Below, in pieces: positions 1 through 8,354 of a DNA stretch of 34,180 nucleotides (the first letter of the stretch is position 1; every line of letters begins with the position of its first letter). A program made the position numbers and the translations under genes. The DNA lies in the NCBI RefSeq assembly GCF_001613465.1, contig NZ_BDCK01000058.1:1-34180 (forward strand). The letters run 5' to 3'. The stretch comes from Nocardia niwae NBRC 108934 = DSM 45340. Its GTDB lineage: Bacteria; Actinomycetota; Actinomycetes; Mycobacteriales; Mycobacteriaceae. Below the pieces are notes generated by a model, which was not told the origin of the DNA, did no database searches, and saw nothing but the letters and a program-made list of their open reading frames with translations.

Positions 1-1
1 C

Positions 2-1495
2 CCGGTTCGCGTCAACGGGAACCAGTTGCGGGTCAAGGTGATCGGTGAGGGCGGCAACCTGGGCGCGACAGCGCTGGGCCGGATCGAGTTCTGCCGCAAC
101 GGCGGCAAGATGAACACCGACGCGCTGGACAACTCGGCGGGCGTGGACTGCTCCGACCACGAGGTCAACATCAAGATCCTGCTCGACGCCGTGGTCTCCG
201 GCGGTCAACTGCCGCCGGACGAGCGCAATCCGCTGCTGGCCTCGATGACCGACGAGGTCGCGCAGATGGTCCTGCGGGACAACGTGTCGCAGAACTTCCT
301 CATGGGCATCTCGCGCACCGAGGCGACGCAGATGCTGAGCGTGCAGATGCGGCTGATCGAGGATCTCGAACAGCGGCGCGGCCTGGATCGCGAACTCGAG
401 GCGCTGCCCTCGGAGCAGGAGATCAAGCACAGGCTGGAGGAAGGCTCGGGACTGGCCTCGCCCGAGCTGGCCAACCTGATGGCCCACGTGAAGTTGTCGC
501 TCAAGGCCGATCTGCTCGATTCCGACCTGCCCGACAGCCAGTACTTCGCCACGCGACTGCCGGATTACTTCCCCACGCCGCTGCGCGACCGTTTCGGCGC
601 CGCGATCAAGCGGCACCGGCTGCGCCGGGAGATCGTCACCACCATGATCGCCAACGAGATGGTGGACTTCGGCGGCATCACCTACGCGCATCGGTTGAAC
701 GAGGAGGTAGGCGCTACCACCACTGATGCGGTGCGCGCCTTCGCCGCCGCCAGCGGAATCTTCGACCTGCACCAGATGTGGACGCGCATCCGTGCGTGCG
801 ACGCGCCCACGGCGGTGCGCGACCTGCTCGAACTGGAGACGAAGCGCACGCTGGACCGAGCGTCCAGGTGGTTGCTGAGCAACCGGCCGCAGCCGATCGC
901 GGTGGGCTCGGAGATCAGCCGGTACCGCGCCGACGTGCGCGAACTCGCCCCGAAGGTGCCGGGGTGGCTGCGTGGACACCACGTGTTCACACTCACCGAC
1001 CGGTCCGCCGAGTTGATCGCCCGCGGCGCCCCGACCGACCTGGCCACCGAGGTCTTCGGCCTGCTGCACCTGTTCCCGCTGCTGGACATCGTCGACATCG
1101 CCGACATCACCGACCGGGACGGTGACGAGGTCGGGTCGCTGTACTACGCGCTCAATGATCATCTCAAGATCGACTGGCTGCTGCAGGCGGTCAGCCACCT
1201 CGAACGCGGTGACCGCTGGCATGCGCTGGCGCGGCTCGCGCTGCGCGACGACATGTACGGGTCGCTGCGCTCGCTCACCCTCGACGTGCTCTCCGGCGGT
1301 GACCCCGAGGAGACGGCGGACGAGAAGATTGCATACTGGGAGTCGAAGAATCAGTCCCGCCTCGGCCGAGCCAGGGCGGCACTGTCGGAATTGTTCGAGT
1401 CCGGAACCCACGATCTCGCCACGTTGTCGGTTGCAGCGCGGCAAGTGCGGAGCATGGTGAGCGGGGTGGGCGCTCAATCGGAGGTACCACGTTGA
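2..1495 (+). CDS. gdh: NAD-specific glutamate dehydrogenase, large type, C-terminal part (5' truncated by window)
   Basis: C-terminal 497 residues of the roughly 1600-residue NAD-dependent glutamate dehydrogenase, which oxidatively deaminates glutamate to 2-oxoglutarate and ammonium in the cytoplasm. The frame is open to the left edge, so the true start lies outside. The first visible residues contain the conserved GEGGNLG and NTDALDNSAGVDCSDHE segments of the catalytic domain, followed by the long helical C-terminal domain typical of this family (M. tuberculosis Rv2476c). The TGA at 1493-1495 overlaps the TTG start of the next gene, so the two are probably cotranscribed and translationally coupled. 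Identity rests on recognised motifs and on the following gene order, which matches the mycobacterial locus. Confidence 0.95.
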   Translation, partial: PVRVNGNQLRVKVIGEGGNLGATALGRIEFCRNGGKMNTDALDNSAGVDCSDHEVNIKILLDAVVSGGQLPPDERNPLLASMTDEVAQMVLRDNVSQNFLMGISRTEATQMLSVQMRLIEDLEQRRGLDRELEALPSEQEIKHRLEEGSGLASPELANLMAHVKLSLKADLLDSDLPDSQYFATRLPDYFPTPLRDRFGAAIKRHRLRREIVTTMIANEMVDFGGITYAHRLNEEVGATTTDAVRAFAAASGIFDLHQMWTRIRACDAPTAVRDLLELETKRTLDRASRWLLSNRPQPIAVGSEISRYRADVRELAPKVPGWLRGHHVFTLTDRSAELIARGAPTDLATEVFGLLHLFPLLDIVDIADITDRDGDEVGSLYYALNDHLKIDWLLQAVSHLERGDRWHALARLALRDDMYGSLRSLTLDVLSGGDPEETADEKIAYWESKNQSRLGRARAALSELFESGTHDLATLSVAARQVRSMVSGVGAQSEVPR

Positions 1496-1956
1496 CGAGT
1501 TCGGTGAGCGGCAGCGGGAAGGCGTCGGGCAGTCTCGTGCTGCCCAGGCGTTTCCACGCCAAGGTGGACGTCAGGTGGTCGGACATGGACGTGTTCCAGC
1601 ACGTCAACCATGCCCGCATGGTGACGCTGCTGGAAGAGGCGCGGATTCCGTGGCTGTTCGAGGACGGCCGCCCGACCGCCCCGCTGCGTGAGGGCTGCGT
1701 CCTCGCCGACCTGCGGGTCCGCTATCGCGGCCAGCTGCGGCACGAGGACACACCCCTGGACATCGCCATGTGGATCGAGCAGTTGCGCGCGGTCGACTTC
1801 ACCATCGGTTACGAGGTGCGAGCCGCGGGTGCGCAGCCCGATTCGCCCGCGGCCGTGGTGGCCTCCACGCAGATCGCGGCGTTCGACATGCGGGCGCAGC
1901 GGTTGCGCAGGCTCACCGACGCCGAGCGTGATTACCTGTCCGAATGGATGGAGTGA
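1492..1956 (+). CDS. Hotdog-fold acyl-CoA thioesterase (4HBT family, Rv2475c-like)
   Basis: Predicted 154-residue cytoplasmic thioesterase of the 4-hydroxybenzoyl-CoA thioesterase/YbgC type, expected to hydrolyse an acyl-CoA. The signature RWSDMDVFQHVNHARM lies near residue 30, with the Asp and His-Val-Asn pattern of the family active site. The TTG start overlaps the upstream TGA and has a strong Shine-Dalgarno GGAGG at 1480-1484, seven bases away. Size (a single hotdog domain) and position directly after the glutamate dehydrogenase match Rv2475c. The physiological acyl-CoA substrate cannot be read from the sequence. Confidence 0.88.
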   Translation: MTSSVSGSGKASGSLVLPRRFHAKVDVRWSDMDVFQHVNHARMVTLLEEARIPWLFEDGRPTAPLREGCVLADLRVRYRGQLRHEDTPLDIAMWIEQLRAVDFTIGYEVRAAGAQPDSPAAVVASTQIAAFDMRAQRLRRLTDAERDYLSEWME

Positions 1957-2004
1957 GCGTCGGCGCGGTGGTGCTGGTCCAGTGCTGACGGCGGAGCGGC
2001 CGTG

Positions 2005-2670
2005 ATGGCGGAACAACGAGTGTTGCATGTGCCCGATCCCGCGGAGCGCGAGAATCTCGCGACGTTCCTCTCCAGGGCCGTGCGGCTGGACCCGGCGGCG
2101 GTGGTGCGCCTGCGCCGCCGCGGGGAGCAGTACGTCGCGGCCTGGGTGACGACGGGTTTCGAGGCGCTGGCGATGCGCACCGTGGTGGCCGAACTCGGGG
2201 TCGACGACGTGACCGTCGGCGCCGATCTCGTGCTGGCCGGTTCGGCGAGCGGGGGTCCGATCGACCTCGGATATGCGATGGACTCCGCGTGGCGTGGCGC
2301 ATTGCCGCCCACCGACGGGTTCGCGCACGTCGATGACGTGCCCGCGCGCACCCTCGTCGAACTCGCCGAGCAGGGTGCGCAGCTGGCGAAGGAACACGGT
2401 AGTGGCCACGGTCCACCCGCCTCGCTGCTCGATCAGGCGGTACTGACCGTATCGGGCGCGGGCACCCGGGTGCAGGTGCCGATGCGGGTTGTCTTCGCGC
2501 TCACGGCGATGGACTTCATCCCGCATTCGGGGGAGAAGGCAGACCCTCGCCGGATCCCGCCCGCCGAGATCGTGCGCGTCCGGGCGACCAAGACGTGGCT
2601 GCGGCTCGATGCCCGCTACGGCTCGGTCGCGCGCCGGCTGGGCGGAGGAATTCCTCTACTGCCGCACTGA
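2005..2670 (+). CDS. Conserved hypothetical protein, Rv2474c-like
   Basis: A 221-residue soluble protein without a signal peptide or membrane segment. I recognise it only by position: it follows the thioesterase exactly as Rv2474c follows Rv2475c in mycobacteria. The N-terminal half (residues about 5-80) is rich in Val/Leu with a run of arginines at RLRRRGEQ, and the C-terminal half contains a short basic stretch near ATKTWLRLDARYG. The start could be GTG at 2002 or ATG at 2005; GGAG at 1993-1996 serves either, with the ATG at an eight-base spacing. It is separated from the thioesterase by about 48 bases and is probably the last gene of the operon, because a strong hairpin follows. No function is assigned. 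Confidence 0.8.
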   Translation: MAEQRVLHVPDPAERENLATFLSRAVRLDPAAVVRLRRRGEQYVAAWVTTGFEALAMRTVVAELGVDDVTVGADLVLAGSASGGPIDLGYAMDSAWRGALPPTDGFAHVDDVPARTLVELAEQGAQLAKEHGSGHGPPASLLDQAVLTVSGAGTRVQVPMRVVFALTAMDFIPHSGEKADPRRIPPAEIVRVRATKTWLRLDARYGSVARRLGGGIPLLPH

Positions 2671-2836
2671 ATTCCGTCGCGCCGGTCAGCCGCATGTGGG
2701 GCGCGTGAGTCGCGCTCCGCAGTCGTGGAAGCCGGTGGTGCCGATGGCGATTGGTCTCGTGCACAAGGGAATTCGCAGACGTAGCTGACGAAGCGAATCT
2801 TCCAGTAGCAAACGATTGCTCGGAAGCGATCGATGG

Positions 2837-2878
2837 GGCAGGCGGCGCCGTCGGCAGGAGGGGACGGCGCCGCCTGCC
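2837..2878. terminator. Strong GC hairpin between convergent genes
   Basis: A perfect 16-bp inverted repeat (arms 2837-2852 and 2863-2878, ten-base loop) lies between the ends of the convergent Rv2474c-like gene and azlD. There is no T tract on either side. Position and stem strength suggest a bidirectional terminator of the type common in high-GC actinobacteria. Confidence 0.65.
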
Positions 2879-2915
2879 GCTGCGAGAAAGCGGGCCGCCG
2901 AGGAGTTCCGGCCGC

Positions 2916-3224
2916 TCAGGAGATGCCGAGCAGGCGCACCAATGCCGTTGTCGCGGCGGCCGCGAGAATGACCAGCAGAATGGGGCGCCGGAACCAAGCG
3001 ACGAGGCCACCGACCAGAACCCCCGCGGGAACGGCCAATCCGAGATCCGCGGTGCCGAGCGGCAGGGCGGTGACGGCGACGAGTGCGGTCAGCAATACGA
3101 CGGCGCCGATTTCCAGCAGCCGCACCACGCGCGCCGGAAGGCGCACTCGGTCACGCAGGGCGGGGCCGGCCCAGCGGAACGCGTAGGTGCCTGCGGCGAG
3201 GGCGACGACTCCGGCGGCCAGCAT
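2916..3224 (-). CDS. azlD: AzlD-like branched-chain amino acid transport subunit
   Basis: A 102-residue polytopic membrane protein with three to four hydrophobic segments, the usual size of AzlD. AzlD is the small partner of the AzlC permease in export of branched-chain amino acids or their analogues. The ATG at 3224 overlaps the azlC stop codon as ATGA, the arrangement expected for translationally coupled subunits; a GTG immediately before it is an alternative start. The C-terminus is hydrophobic to the end. The assignment rests on pairing with azlC, length and hydropathy. The substrate is not determined. Confidence 0.85.
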   Translation of the reverse strand: MLAAGVVALAAGTYAFRWAGPALRDRVRLPARVVRLLEIGAVVLLTALVAVTALPLGTADLGLAVPAGVLVGGLVAWFRRPILLVILAAAATTALVRLLGIS

Positions 3225-3919
3225 CACGCCGCCCCCTGTACGGTCGCGGGTTCGGGCTTCTTTCGCACCGCGACCAGCACCCCGGCCAGGGCGAGCAGGA
3301 CCGGCAGTCCTGTGGGCAGGAACGGAGCGCTGATCAGCGCGATCGCTGTGCCGACTCCCACCGCCGCGAGGGTTGTCCGGTCCCGCAGTGCGGGCAGCAC
3401 CAAGGCGAGCAGAACCGCGGGGAACACCGCGTCGAGTCCGAGCGCCGACGTGTCGGTGACCACCGATCCGATCAGCGCTCCGATGGCAGCGCCGCCGGGC
3501 CAGGCGAGCAGCACCCCCGCGCCGGTGATCCAGTAGGCCGCGCGCCTGCGTCGCGCGTCGGGCTGCGCGATGGTCATCGCGACGGACTCGTCGTTCATGA
3601 GATGGACGCCGAGCGGACGCCACCAACCCGCCCCGACCGCGTCGGGGACCGAAAGCCCGTATGGCACATGCCGGGCGTTCACCAGCAGTCCTGCCAGCAC
3701 CGCCGCGATGGGACTGCCGCCGGCGGCGACGATCCCGAGGAACAGGAACTCCGAACTCCCGGCGAGCACCACGCAGCCGAGCAGCACCGGCAGCCAAACC
3801 GGAAAGCCCGCCGCGACCGCCGTCGCCCCGTAGGAAATCCCGATCACCCCGACGGCGAGGCAGACCGCCCCGATCCCGAGCAGCGCATCCCGATCGAGTG
3901 TTCGCCATATCGAACGCAT
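3224..3919 (-). CDS. azlC: AzlC-like branched-chain amino acid permease
   Basis: A 231-residue integral membrane protein of the AzlC family, with GISYGATAVAAGFPVW early on, then AGSSEFLFLGIVAAGG, NARHVPYGLS and HLMNDESVA, all recognisable AzlC segments. With AzlD it should form an exporter for branched-chain amino acids or similar compounds. I chose the ATG at 3919. The frame continues 16 codons upstream, but a promoter-like TTGACG and CACTAT lie there, which suggests leaderless or near-leaderless translation from 3919. It is divergent from an XRE-cupin regulator, the usual arrangement for a locally regulated transporter. Confidence 0.88.
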   Translation of the reverse strand: MRSIWRTLDRDALLGIGAVCLAVGVIGISYGATAVAAGFPVWLPVLLGCVVLAGSSEFLFLGIVAAGGSPIAAVLAGLLVNARHVPYGLSVPDAVGAGWWRPLGVHLMNDESVAMTIAQPDARRRRAAYWITGAGVLLAWPGGAAIGALIGSVVTDTSALGLDAVFPAVLLALVLPALRDRTTLAAVGVGTAIALISAPFLPTGLPVLLALAGVLVAVRKKPEPATVQGAA

Positions 3920-3923
3920 GTAG

Positions 3924-3955
3924 CTTATAGTGAACACGACACCGCACTTCGTCAA
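3924..3955 (-). promoter_or_regulatory. Candidate azlCD promoter, near-leaderless
   Basis: Read on the minus strand: TTGACG (3955-3950), then 17 bases, CACTAT (3932-3927), then seven bases to the azlC ATG at 3919. An overlapping TATAAG at 3929-3924 is an alternative -10 with a 20-base spacer. Either would start the transcript at or very near the ATG. Confidence 0.5.
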
Positions 3956-4013
3956 CCTCGTTCCCACCGGGCAAGCGGTGCGAGTAGCGCCCGCACCGAG
4001 CCCCCGGCAGAAC

Positions 4014-4032
4014 TCACGGCATAATCACGGCA
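4014..4032. repeat. Phased direct repeat TCACGGCA, candidate operator
   Basis: Two exact copies of TCACGGCA at 4014-4021 and 4025-4032 start 11 bases apart, one helical turn. They lie in the 317-base intergenic region between azlC and the XRE-cupin gene. The rest of that region (3920-4236) holds the azlC promoter and nothing else that I recognise. Possible binding site for the adjacent regulator. Confidence 0.35.
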
Positions 4033-4236
4033 ATCACCACACACAACGACAGAGCAGGACCACGGCAGCGCAAGTGTGCGGGGGCGACGGCCGGGCGACG
4101 CCACCCCACGGTGCAACCACACGGCTCGACCTGAGGTTTCCAGCGAAGCGAGACCTGGCATGTGCCCTTCGCGGCCGAGCCGGCACAGCCGCGCGCACCC
4201 AGGGCCGCAGGCGCGGGAAGACCAACGGAGCGGGAA

Positions 4237-4803
4237 ATGACGCAGCAGGATGCGACGACGGCGCCCAAGGCGGTGATCGCCGCCGCACTGCGCCGTGAGC
4301 GCACTCGGGCCGGCCTGTCGTTGAGCGAGGTCGCAGGGCGCGCCGGCATCGCGAAATCGACGTTGTCGCAACTGGAATCGGGCGCCGGGAACCCGAGCCT
4401 GGAGACGCTGTGGGCGTTGTGTGTCGCGCTGGACATGCCGTTCTCCCGGTTGCTCGACCCGCCGCGCCCGAACGTTCACGTGATCCGCGCCGGTGAAGGT
4501 CCGGTGGTGGCGGCCGAGCAGTCGGAATACCGGGCGACACTGCTGGCGGCCGGGCCGAACAATTCCCGCCGTGACCTGTTTCGCATCACCGCGGAGCCGG
4601 GGCATGCGCGCCGATCGGATCCGCATATCGCCGGTGTGGTCGAACATGTGCTGCTCGCCGAAGGCCGCGCGTTGGTCGGCCCGGTCGACGCGCCGGTCGC
4701 ACTACATCCGGGCGACTACATCGCCTACCCGGGTGATCGGCCGCACGTGTTCGAGGCACTGGCCTCGCCGACCTGGGCGACGCTGGTGGTGGAGTACACC
4801 TGA
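4237..4803 (+). CDS. XRE-family transcriptional regulator with C-terminal cupin domain
   Basis: A 188-residue regulator. Residues about 13-70 form an XRE helix-turn-helix (LRRERTRAGLSLSEVAGRAG, then KSTLSQLESG), and residues about 105-185 form a small cupin barrel ending in PGDYIAYPGDRPHVFEA. Proteins of this layout bind DNA with the N-terminal domain and a small ligand, often an amino acid or its derivative, with the cupin. It is divergent from azlCD and is the obvious candidate to regulate that exporter. The ATG at 4237 has GGAG at 4227-4230; an upstream in-frame start at 4162 would add 25 residues of low-complexity sequence and lacks support. Confidence 0.9.
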   Translation: MTQQDATTAPKAVIAAALRRERTRAGLSLSEVAGRAGIAKSTLSQLESGAGNPSLETLWALCVALDMPFSRLLDPPRPNVHVIRAGEGPVVAAEQSEYRATLLAAGPNNSRRDLFRITAEPGHARRSDPHIAGVVEHVLLAEGRALVGPVDAPVALHPGDYIAYPGDRPHVFEALASPTWATLVVEYT

Positions 4804-4807
4804 TCCG

Positions 4808-5512
4808 TCAGGCGGCGCCTTCGCCGAGGTACTGCAACCACACCGGGTCGAGTTCGGCGGTGGTGGACAGCAGGCGCCAGTGCGGTCCCTTCGGGGAGAC
4901 CAGCGGGGCCCGCAGCGTCCAGCCCAGCTCGCTGAGCAGCTTGTCGGCTTTGCGATGGTTGCACGGCGCGCAGCTGGCGACGCAGTTCTCCCAGGAATGT
5001 TCTCCGCCGCGGCTGCGCGGGATGACGTGGTCGATGGTCTCGGCCTTGCCGCCGCAGTATCCGCAGCGGTAGCGATCCCGGTGCATGAGCGCGGCGCGAG
5101 TCATCGGCACCCGGGCGCGGTACGGGACGTGGACATAAGTGCGCAGGCGGATCACCGACGGAATGGCCACCGACGTTTCGGCGGAGTGCACTACCGGGCC
5201 TTCGTCGCTGTGATGAATGGCGTCGGCCTTGTCGCAGATGAGCAGGATGATCGCGCGGCGCGCGGACAAAGCGGTGAGCGGCTCGTAGGTGGCGTTCAAC
5301 AGCAGCACCCGGCTCTTGAGCCAGTTCGTGCCCTCTGCGGGCGGGGCGGTGGGGCGGGGTCCGTGGTCGTGATGGCCACGATGTCCACCCGGATATCGTT
5401 CGGACAAGATGTGCAGCGGAGTAGCCCCCGACCCACGATTGTGGACGTCGGCGGGCTCGAGTTGTCGGTGCGCTCGCGCCTCGTGTGATCGGGCGCTGTG
5501 TCGCTGCTTCAT
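4808..5512 (-). CDS. HNH endonuclease family protein (Rv2469c-like)
   Basis: A 234-residue protein ending in an HNH nuclease domain. The zinc-binding pairs are CGYC (150-153) and CAPC (181-184), with IDHVIPRSRGG (160-170) carrying the Asp-His pair and NHRKADK (185-191) completing the fold. The central part (about 66-130) contains LLNATYEPL, typical of the actinobacterial Rv2469c family. The first 60 residues are low-complexity, with a His/Gly/Pro-rich tract at 34-60. The ATG at 5512 is preceded by GAGG at five bases. It is convergent with the XRE gene (four bases between the stops) and divergent from glbO. Its biological target is unknown. Confidence 0.88.
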   Translation of the reverse strand: MKQRHSARSHEARAHRQLEPADVHNRGSGATPLHILSERYPGGHRGHHDHGPRPTAPPAEGTNWLKSRVLLLNATYEPLTALSARRAIILLICDKADAIHHSDEGPVVHSAETSVAIPSVIRLRTYVHVPYRARVPMTRAALMHRDRYRCGYCGGKAETIDHVIPRSRGGEHSWENCVASCAPCNHRKADKLLSELGWTLRAPLVSPKGPHWRLLSTTAELDPVWLQYLGEGAA

Positions 5513-5755
5513 CTCGACCTCGATTTCATGATTGGCAGGATCATGTGGTATCTGCAAAGCAGAGACTGTCCCCCAGTTGACCATGGAATGTCGGGCATTG
5601 CACGGTGATTTTCGACAATGTCCGGTTAACTGTGGCTGAAGTGCCATTCCGGCGCGATGTTCCGGTTGCCGATCGGCGGCGGATGGGCGGTGCGGCGGCG
5701 GTGTCCCGGCGCGGGCACAATGGACGGCGACGCATCCGGTGAATCGAGAGGGTCT

Positions 5756-6160
5756 ATGACTTCGGGCGAGCAAACGGCGACGTCGTTCTACGAAGCGGTC
5801 GGCGGGGCGGACACGTTCCGGCGGCTCGTCGCGACATTCTATCGCGAGGTGGCCGTCGACGAGGTGCTGCGCCCGCTCTATCCGGAGGAGGATCTCGGAC
5901 CGGCGGAGCGTCGTTTGCGCATGTTCCTGGAGCAGTATTGGGGCGGCCCGCGCACCTATTCCGATGAGCGCGGCCACCCCCGCCTGCGTATGCGGCACAT
6001 GCCGTTCACCATCGGGCCGATCGAACGGGACGCGTGGTTGCGGTGTATGCGCATCGCGGTCGCCGAGATCGAGCCCGACATCCTCGACGACGAGCATCGC
6101 AAGGCGCTGCTCGACTATCTGGAGATGGCGGCCAATTCGCTGGTGAATGCCCCCTTCTGA
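5756..6160 (+). CDS. glbO: Group II truncated haemoglobin GlbO
   Basis: A 134-residue 2/2 haemoglobin, very close in sequence to M. tuberculosis GlbO. Offset by six from that protein, it keeps the proximal haem ligand His81, Tyr29 (B10), Tyr42 (CD1) and Trp94 (G8), the residues that stabilise bound oxygen in this group. The segments LRMFLEQYWGGPRTYS and GHPRLRMRH are unmistakable. It is expected to bind oxygen and take part in redox or reactive-nitrogen protection, possibly membrane-associated. I chose the ATG at 5756 because it is preceded by GAGAGGG and gives the family length. An upstream in-frame start at 5657 would add 33 poorly conserved residues. Confidence 0.95.
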   Translation: MTSGEQTATSFYEAVGGADTFRRLVATFYREVAVDEVLRPLYPEEDLGPAERRLRMFLEQYWGGPRTYSDERGHPRLRMRHMPFTIGPIERDAWLRCMRIAVAEIEPDILDDEHRKALLDYLEMAANSLVNAPF

Positions 6161-6365
6161 CCTGGTGGCGCCGGTGTGTTTTCTACCGCGTTCTGGTGGC
6201 GGCAGATTCGCTGCTGACCAACGGATGCTGCGAGCCTTGCGCGCGGGAAACCTTGTGGAGCAGCGCTTTCAACCCCGGAAGCGTGCGTTGCTGGCTAATC
6301 GCCGATGATCGGAAACGTACGATCGCCCGAGGGCTGACCCGTGGAAACTTTGGCACTATTGCGAT

Positions 6366-7970
6366 GTGAGTGATGCACCAGCCTTAACGGCGCCGGCGGA
6401 TCCCACCACCCCGTCGTGGTGGCGGTCCGCCGTGTTCTACCAGGTTTACCCCAGATCCTTCGCGGACTCGAGCGGCGACGGGATCGGCGATCTCGGAGGA
6501 GTCCGGGACAAACTGGGCTATCTCGAACTGCTCGGGGTCGACGCGCTGTGGATCTGCCCCGTGATGCGTTCGCCGATGGCCGACGGTGGCTACGACGTTG
6601 CCGATCCGCGCGACATCGACCAGCTGTTCGGCGGGCTCGCCGCCATGGACGCGCTGATCGCCGAGGCGCATGCTCGCCGGATCAAGGTCACCATGGACCT
6701 GGTGCCCAATCACACCAGCGACCAGCATCCATGGTTCCGTGCGGCGCTGGCGGCGGCTCCCGGCAGCCCGGAGCGGGACCGATACATCTTCCGCGACGGC
6801 CGTGGCCCCGATGGCGCCGTGCCGCCGAACAACTGGCCGAGCATCTTCGGTGGCCCGGCTTGGACCAGAATCACCGAACCGGACGGCACGCCCGGCCAGT
6901 GGTACCTGCACATCTTCGCTCGGGAGCAGCCCGATCTGAACTGGTCGAATCCCGAGGTGGCCGCCGATTTCGAGCAGACTCTGCGGTTCTGGCTCGACCG
7001 CGGGGTGGACGGTTTCCGCATCGATGTCGCGCACGGCATGGCCAAGCCCGACGGTCTGCCGGACATGCCCGAACTGTCCGTCTCGGCCCTGCTCGCGCAC
7101 GACGACAGCGACCCGCGATTCAACAATCCCGCCGTGCACGACATCCACCGCCGGATTCGCAAGGTGGTCGACGAGTATCCGGACGCCGTGACCATCGGTG
7201 AAGTGTGGGTGAACGACAACACCCGCTTCGGCGAGTACGTGCGCCCGGACGAACTGCACCTGGCGTTCAACTTCCGTCTCGCGGAATCGGCGTTCGACGC
7301 CGAGGCGGTGCGCGACGCGATCGACAACTCGCTCGCCGCCGTGGCGCCGGTCTTCGCCGTGCCCACCTGGACGCTGTCCAACCACGACATCGAACGGGAG
7401 GTCACCCGGTACGGCGGCGGGGCGCTCGGCGTGGCTCGGGCGCGGGCGATGATTCTGCTGGAACTGGCGCTGCCGGGTGCGGTGTTCCTCTACAACGGCT
7501 CCGAGCTGGGGCTGCCCAACGTCGACGACCTGCCGGACGACGTGCTGCAGGATCCGGTGTGGGAGCGCTCGGGGCACACTCAGCGCGGACGCGACGGATG
7601 CCGGGTGCCGCTGCCGTGGGAGGGCGTCGCGCCGCCGTTCGGGTTCACCACCGGGACGCCGTGGCTGCCGATGCCGCCCGGCTGGGCGCCACTGACCGTC
7701 GAGGCGCAGCTCGAGGAGCTCGGGTCGACCTTGTCGCTGTATCGCCTGGCGCTCGAACTGCGCGCACTACGGCCGGAGTTCGCCGGGGACCGGATCGAGT
7801 GGTACGGCAGTCCGGCGGGTTGTCTCGCGTTCCGCCGCCCCGGCGGACTGGTCTGCGTGCTCAACGCCTCCGACGCGCCCATTCAGCTACCGCCGGGAGA
7901 CCTGCTGCTGGCCAGCGCGCCGGCCGAGGGAGGCCAGCTGCCGCCGAACGCGGCAGCCTGGCTGGTCTGA
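6366..7970 (+). CDS. aglA: GH13 alpha-glucosidase AglA
   Basis: A 534-residue cytoplasmic glycoside hydrolase family 13 enzyme expected to release glucose from alpha-glucosides. It has the (beta/alpha)8 barrel entry WWRSAVFYQVYPRSFADS at 18-35 and the conserved regions DLVPNHTS (111-118), GFRIDVAHG with nucleophile Asp220, TIGEVWV with acid/base Glu279, and LSNHD with Asp341. Length is normal. The GTG at 6366 has no Shine-Dalgarno, but CACTAT (6354-6359) ends six bases before it, which fits a leaderless transcript. Its place after glbO matches the mycobacterial neighbourhood. The 205 bases before it hold no other gene that I can see. Confidence 0.93.
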   Translation: MSDAPALTAPADPTTPSWWRSAVFYQVYPRSFADSSGDGIGDLGGVRDKLGYLELLGVDALWICPVMRSPMADGGYDVADPRDIDQLFGGLAAMDALIAEAHARRIKVTMDLVPNHTSDQHPWFRAALAAAPGSPERDRYIFRDGRGPDGAVPPNNWPSIFGGPAWTRITEPDGTPGQWYLHIFAREQPDLNWSNPEVAADFEQTLRFWLDRGVDGFRIDVAHGMAKPDGLPDMPELSVSALLAHDDSDPRFNNPAVHDIHRRIRKVVDEYPDAVTIGEVWVNDNTRFGEYVRPDELHLAFNFRLAESAFDAEAVRDAIDNSLAAVAPVFAVPTWTLSNHDIEREVTRYGGGALGVARARAMILLELALPGAVFLYNGSELGLPNVDDLPDDVLQDPVWERSGHTQRGRDGCRVPLPWEGVAPPFGFTTGTPWLPMPPGWAPLTVEAQLEELGSTLSLYRLALELRALRPEFAGDRIEWYGSPAGCLAFRRPGGLVCVLNASDAPIQLPPGDLLLASAPAEGGQLPPNAAAWLV

Positions 7971-8063
7971 GCTACGACGGGAAAATCCCAGCTCGGCGCG
8001 GGCGCAGCCGACACGGACGGCGGTCCGGCTCGACCGGACGGAGAACTACTACAGAGGATCGTC

Positions 8064-8069
8064 TACCTT
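8064..8069 (+). promoter_or_regulatory. Candidate -10 element (TACCTT) for leaderless transcript
   Basis: TACCTT fits the actinobacterial TANNNT -10 and ends six bases before the GTG at 8076. A Shine-Dalgarno is not present at useful spacing. No convincing -35 was found. Confidence 0.4.
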
Positions 8070-8075
8070 TGACCC

Positions 8076-8354
8076 GTGAGCATTCTCGAGACAGTGCTGA
8101 TCTTCGCCGGCATCCCGCTGGTGATCTACGGCGTGATCGCCGGATTGTCGTTCCTCGGTAAGCCACTGCCTGGCGAGAAGCCGGTCCACTTCGCCCTCGG
8201 CCAGAAGTGGACCCAGCAGCCGGTGCTGTGGAGTGCCACCGAAGAGGTGATCGGCTCCGGTCACCACTTCGCGGAAACACCGCATGGACTGCATGCGGCC
8301 ATCGAGTCCACCGAGGTGGAGCTGATCGGAGGACGGGCAAGTGGCAGGTTCTAA
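8076..8354 (+). CDS. Small membrane-anchored hypothetical protein
   Basis: A 92-residue protein with one N-terminal hydrophobic helix (about residues 4-27, LETVLIFAGIPLVIYGVIAG) and a short hydrophilic tail that includes WTQQPVLWSATEE. Topology suggests an N-terminal anchor with a small domain on one face of the membrane. Its 3' end overlaps the next gene by 14 bases, so they are very likely translated together. Small proteins of this shape precede the DUF5130 gene in related actinobacteria. I cannot assign a function. Confidence 0.78.
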   Translation: MSILETVLIFAGIPLVIYGVIAGLSFLGKPLPGEKPVHFALGQKWTQQPVLWSATEEVIGSGHHFAETPHGLHAAIESTEVELIGGRASGRF

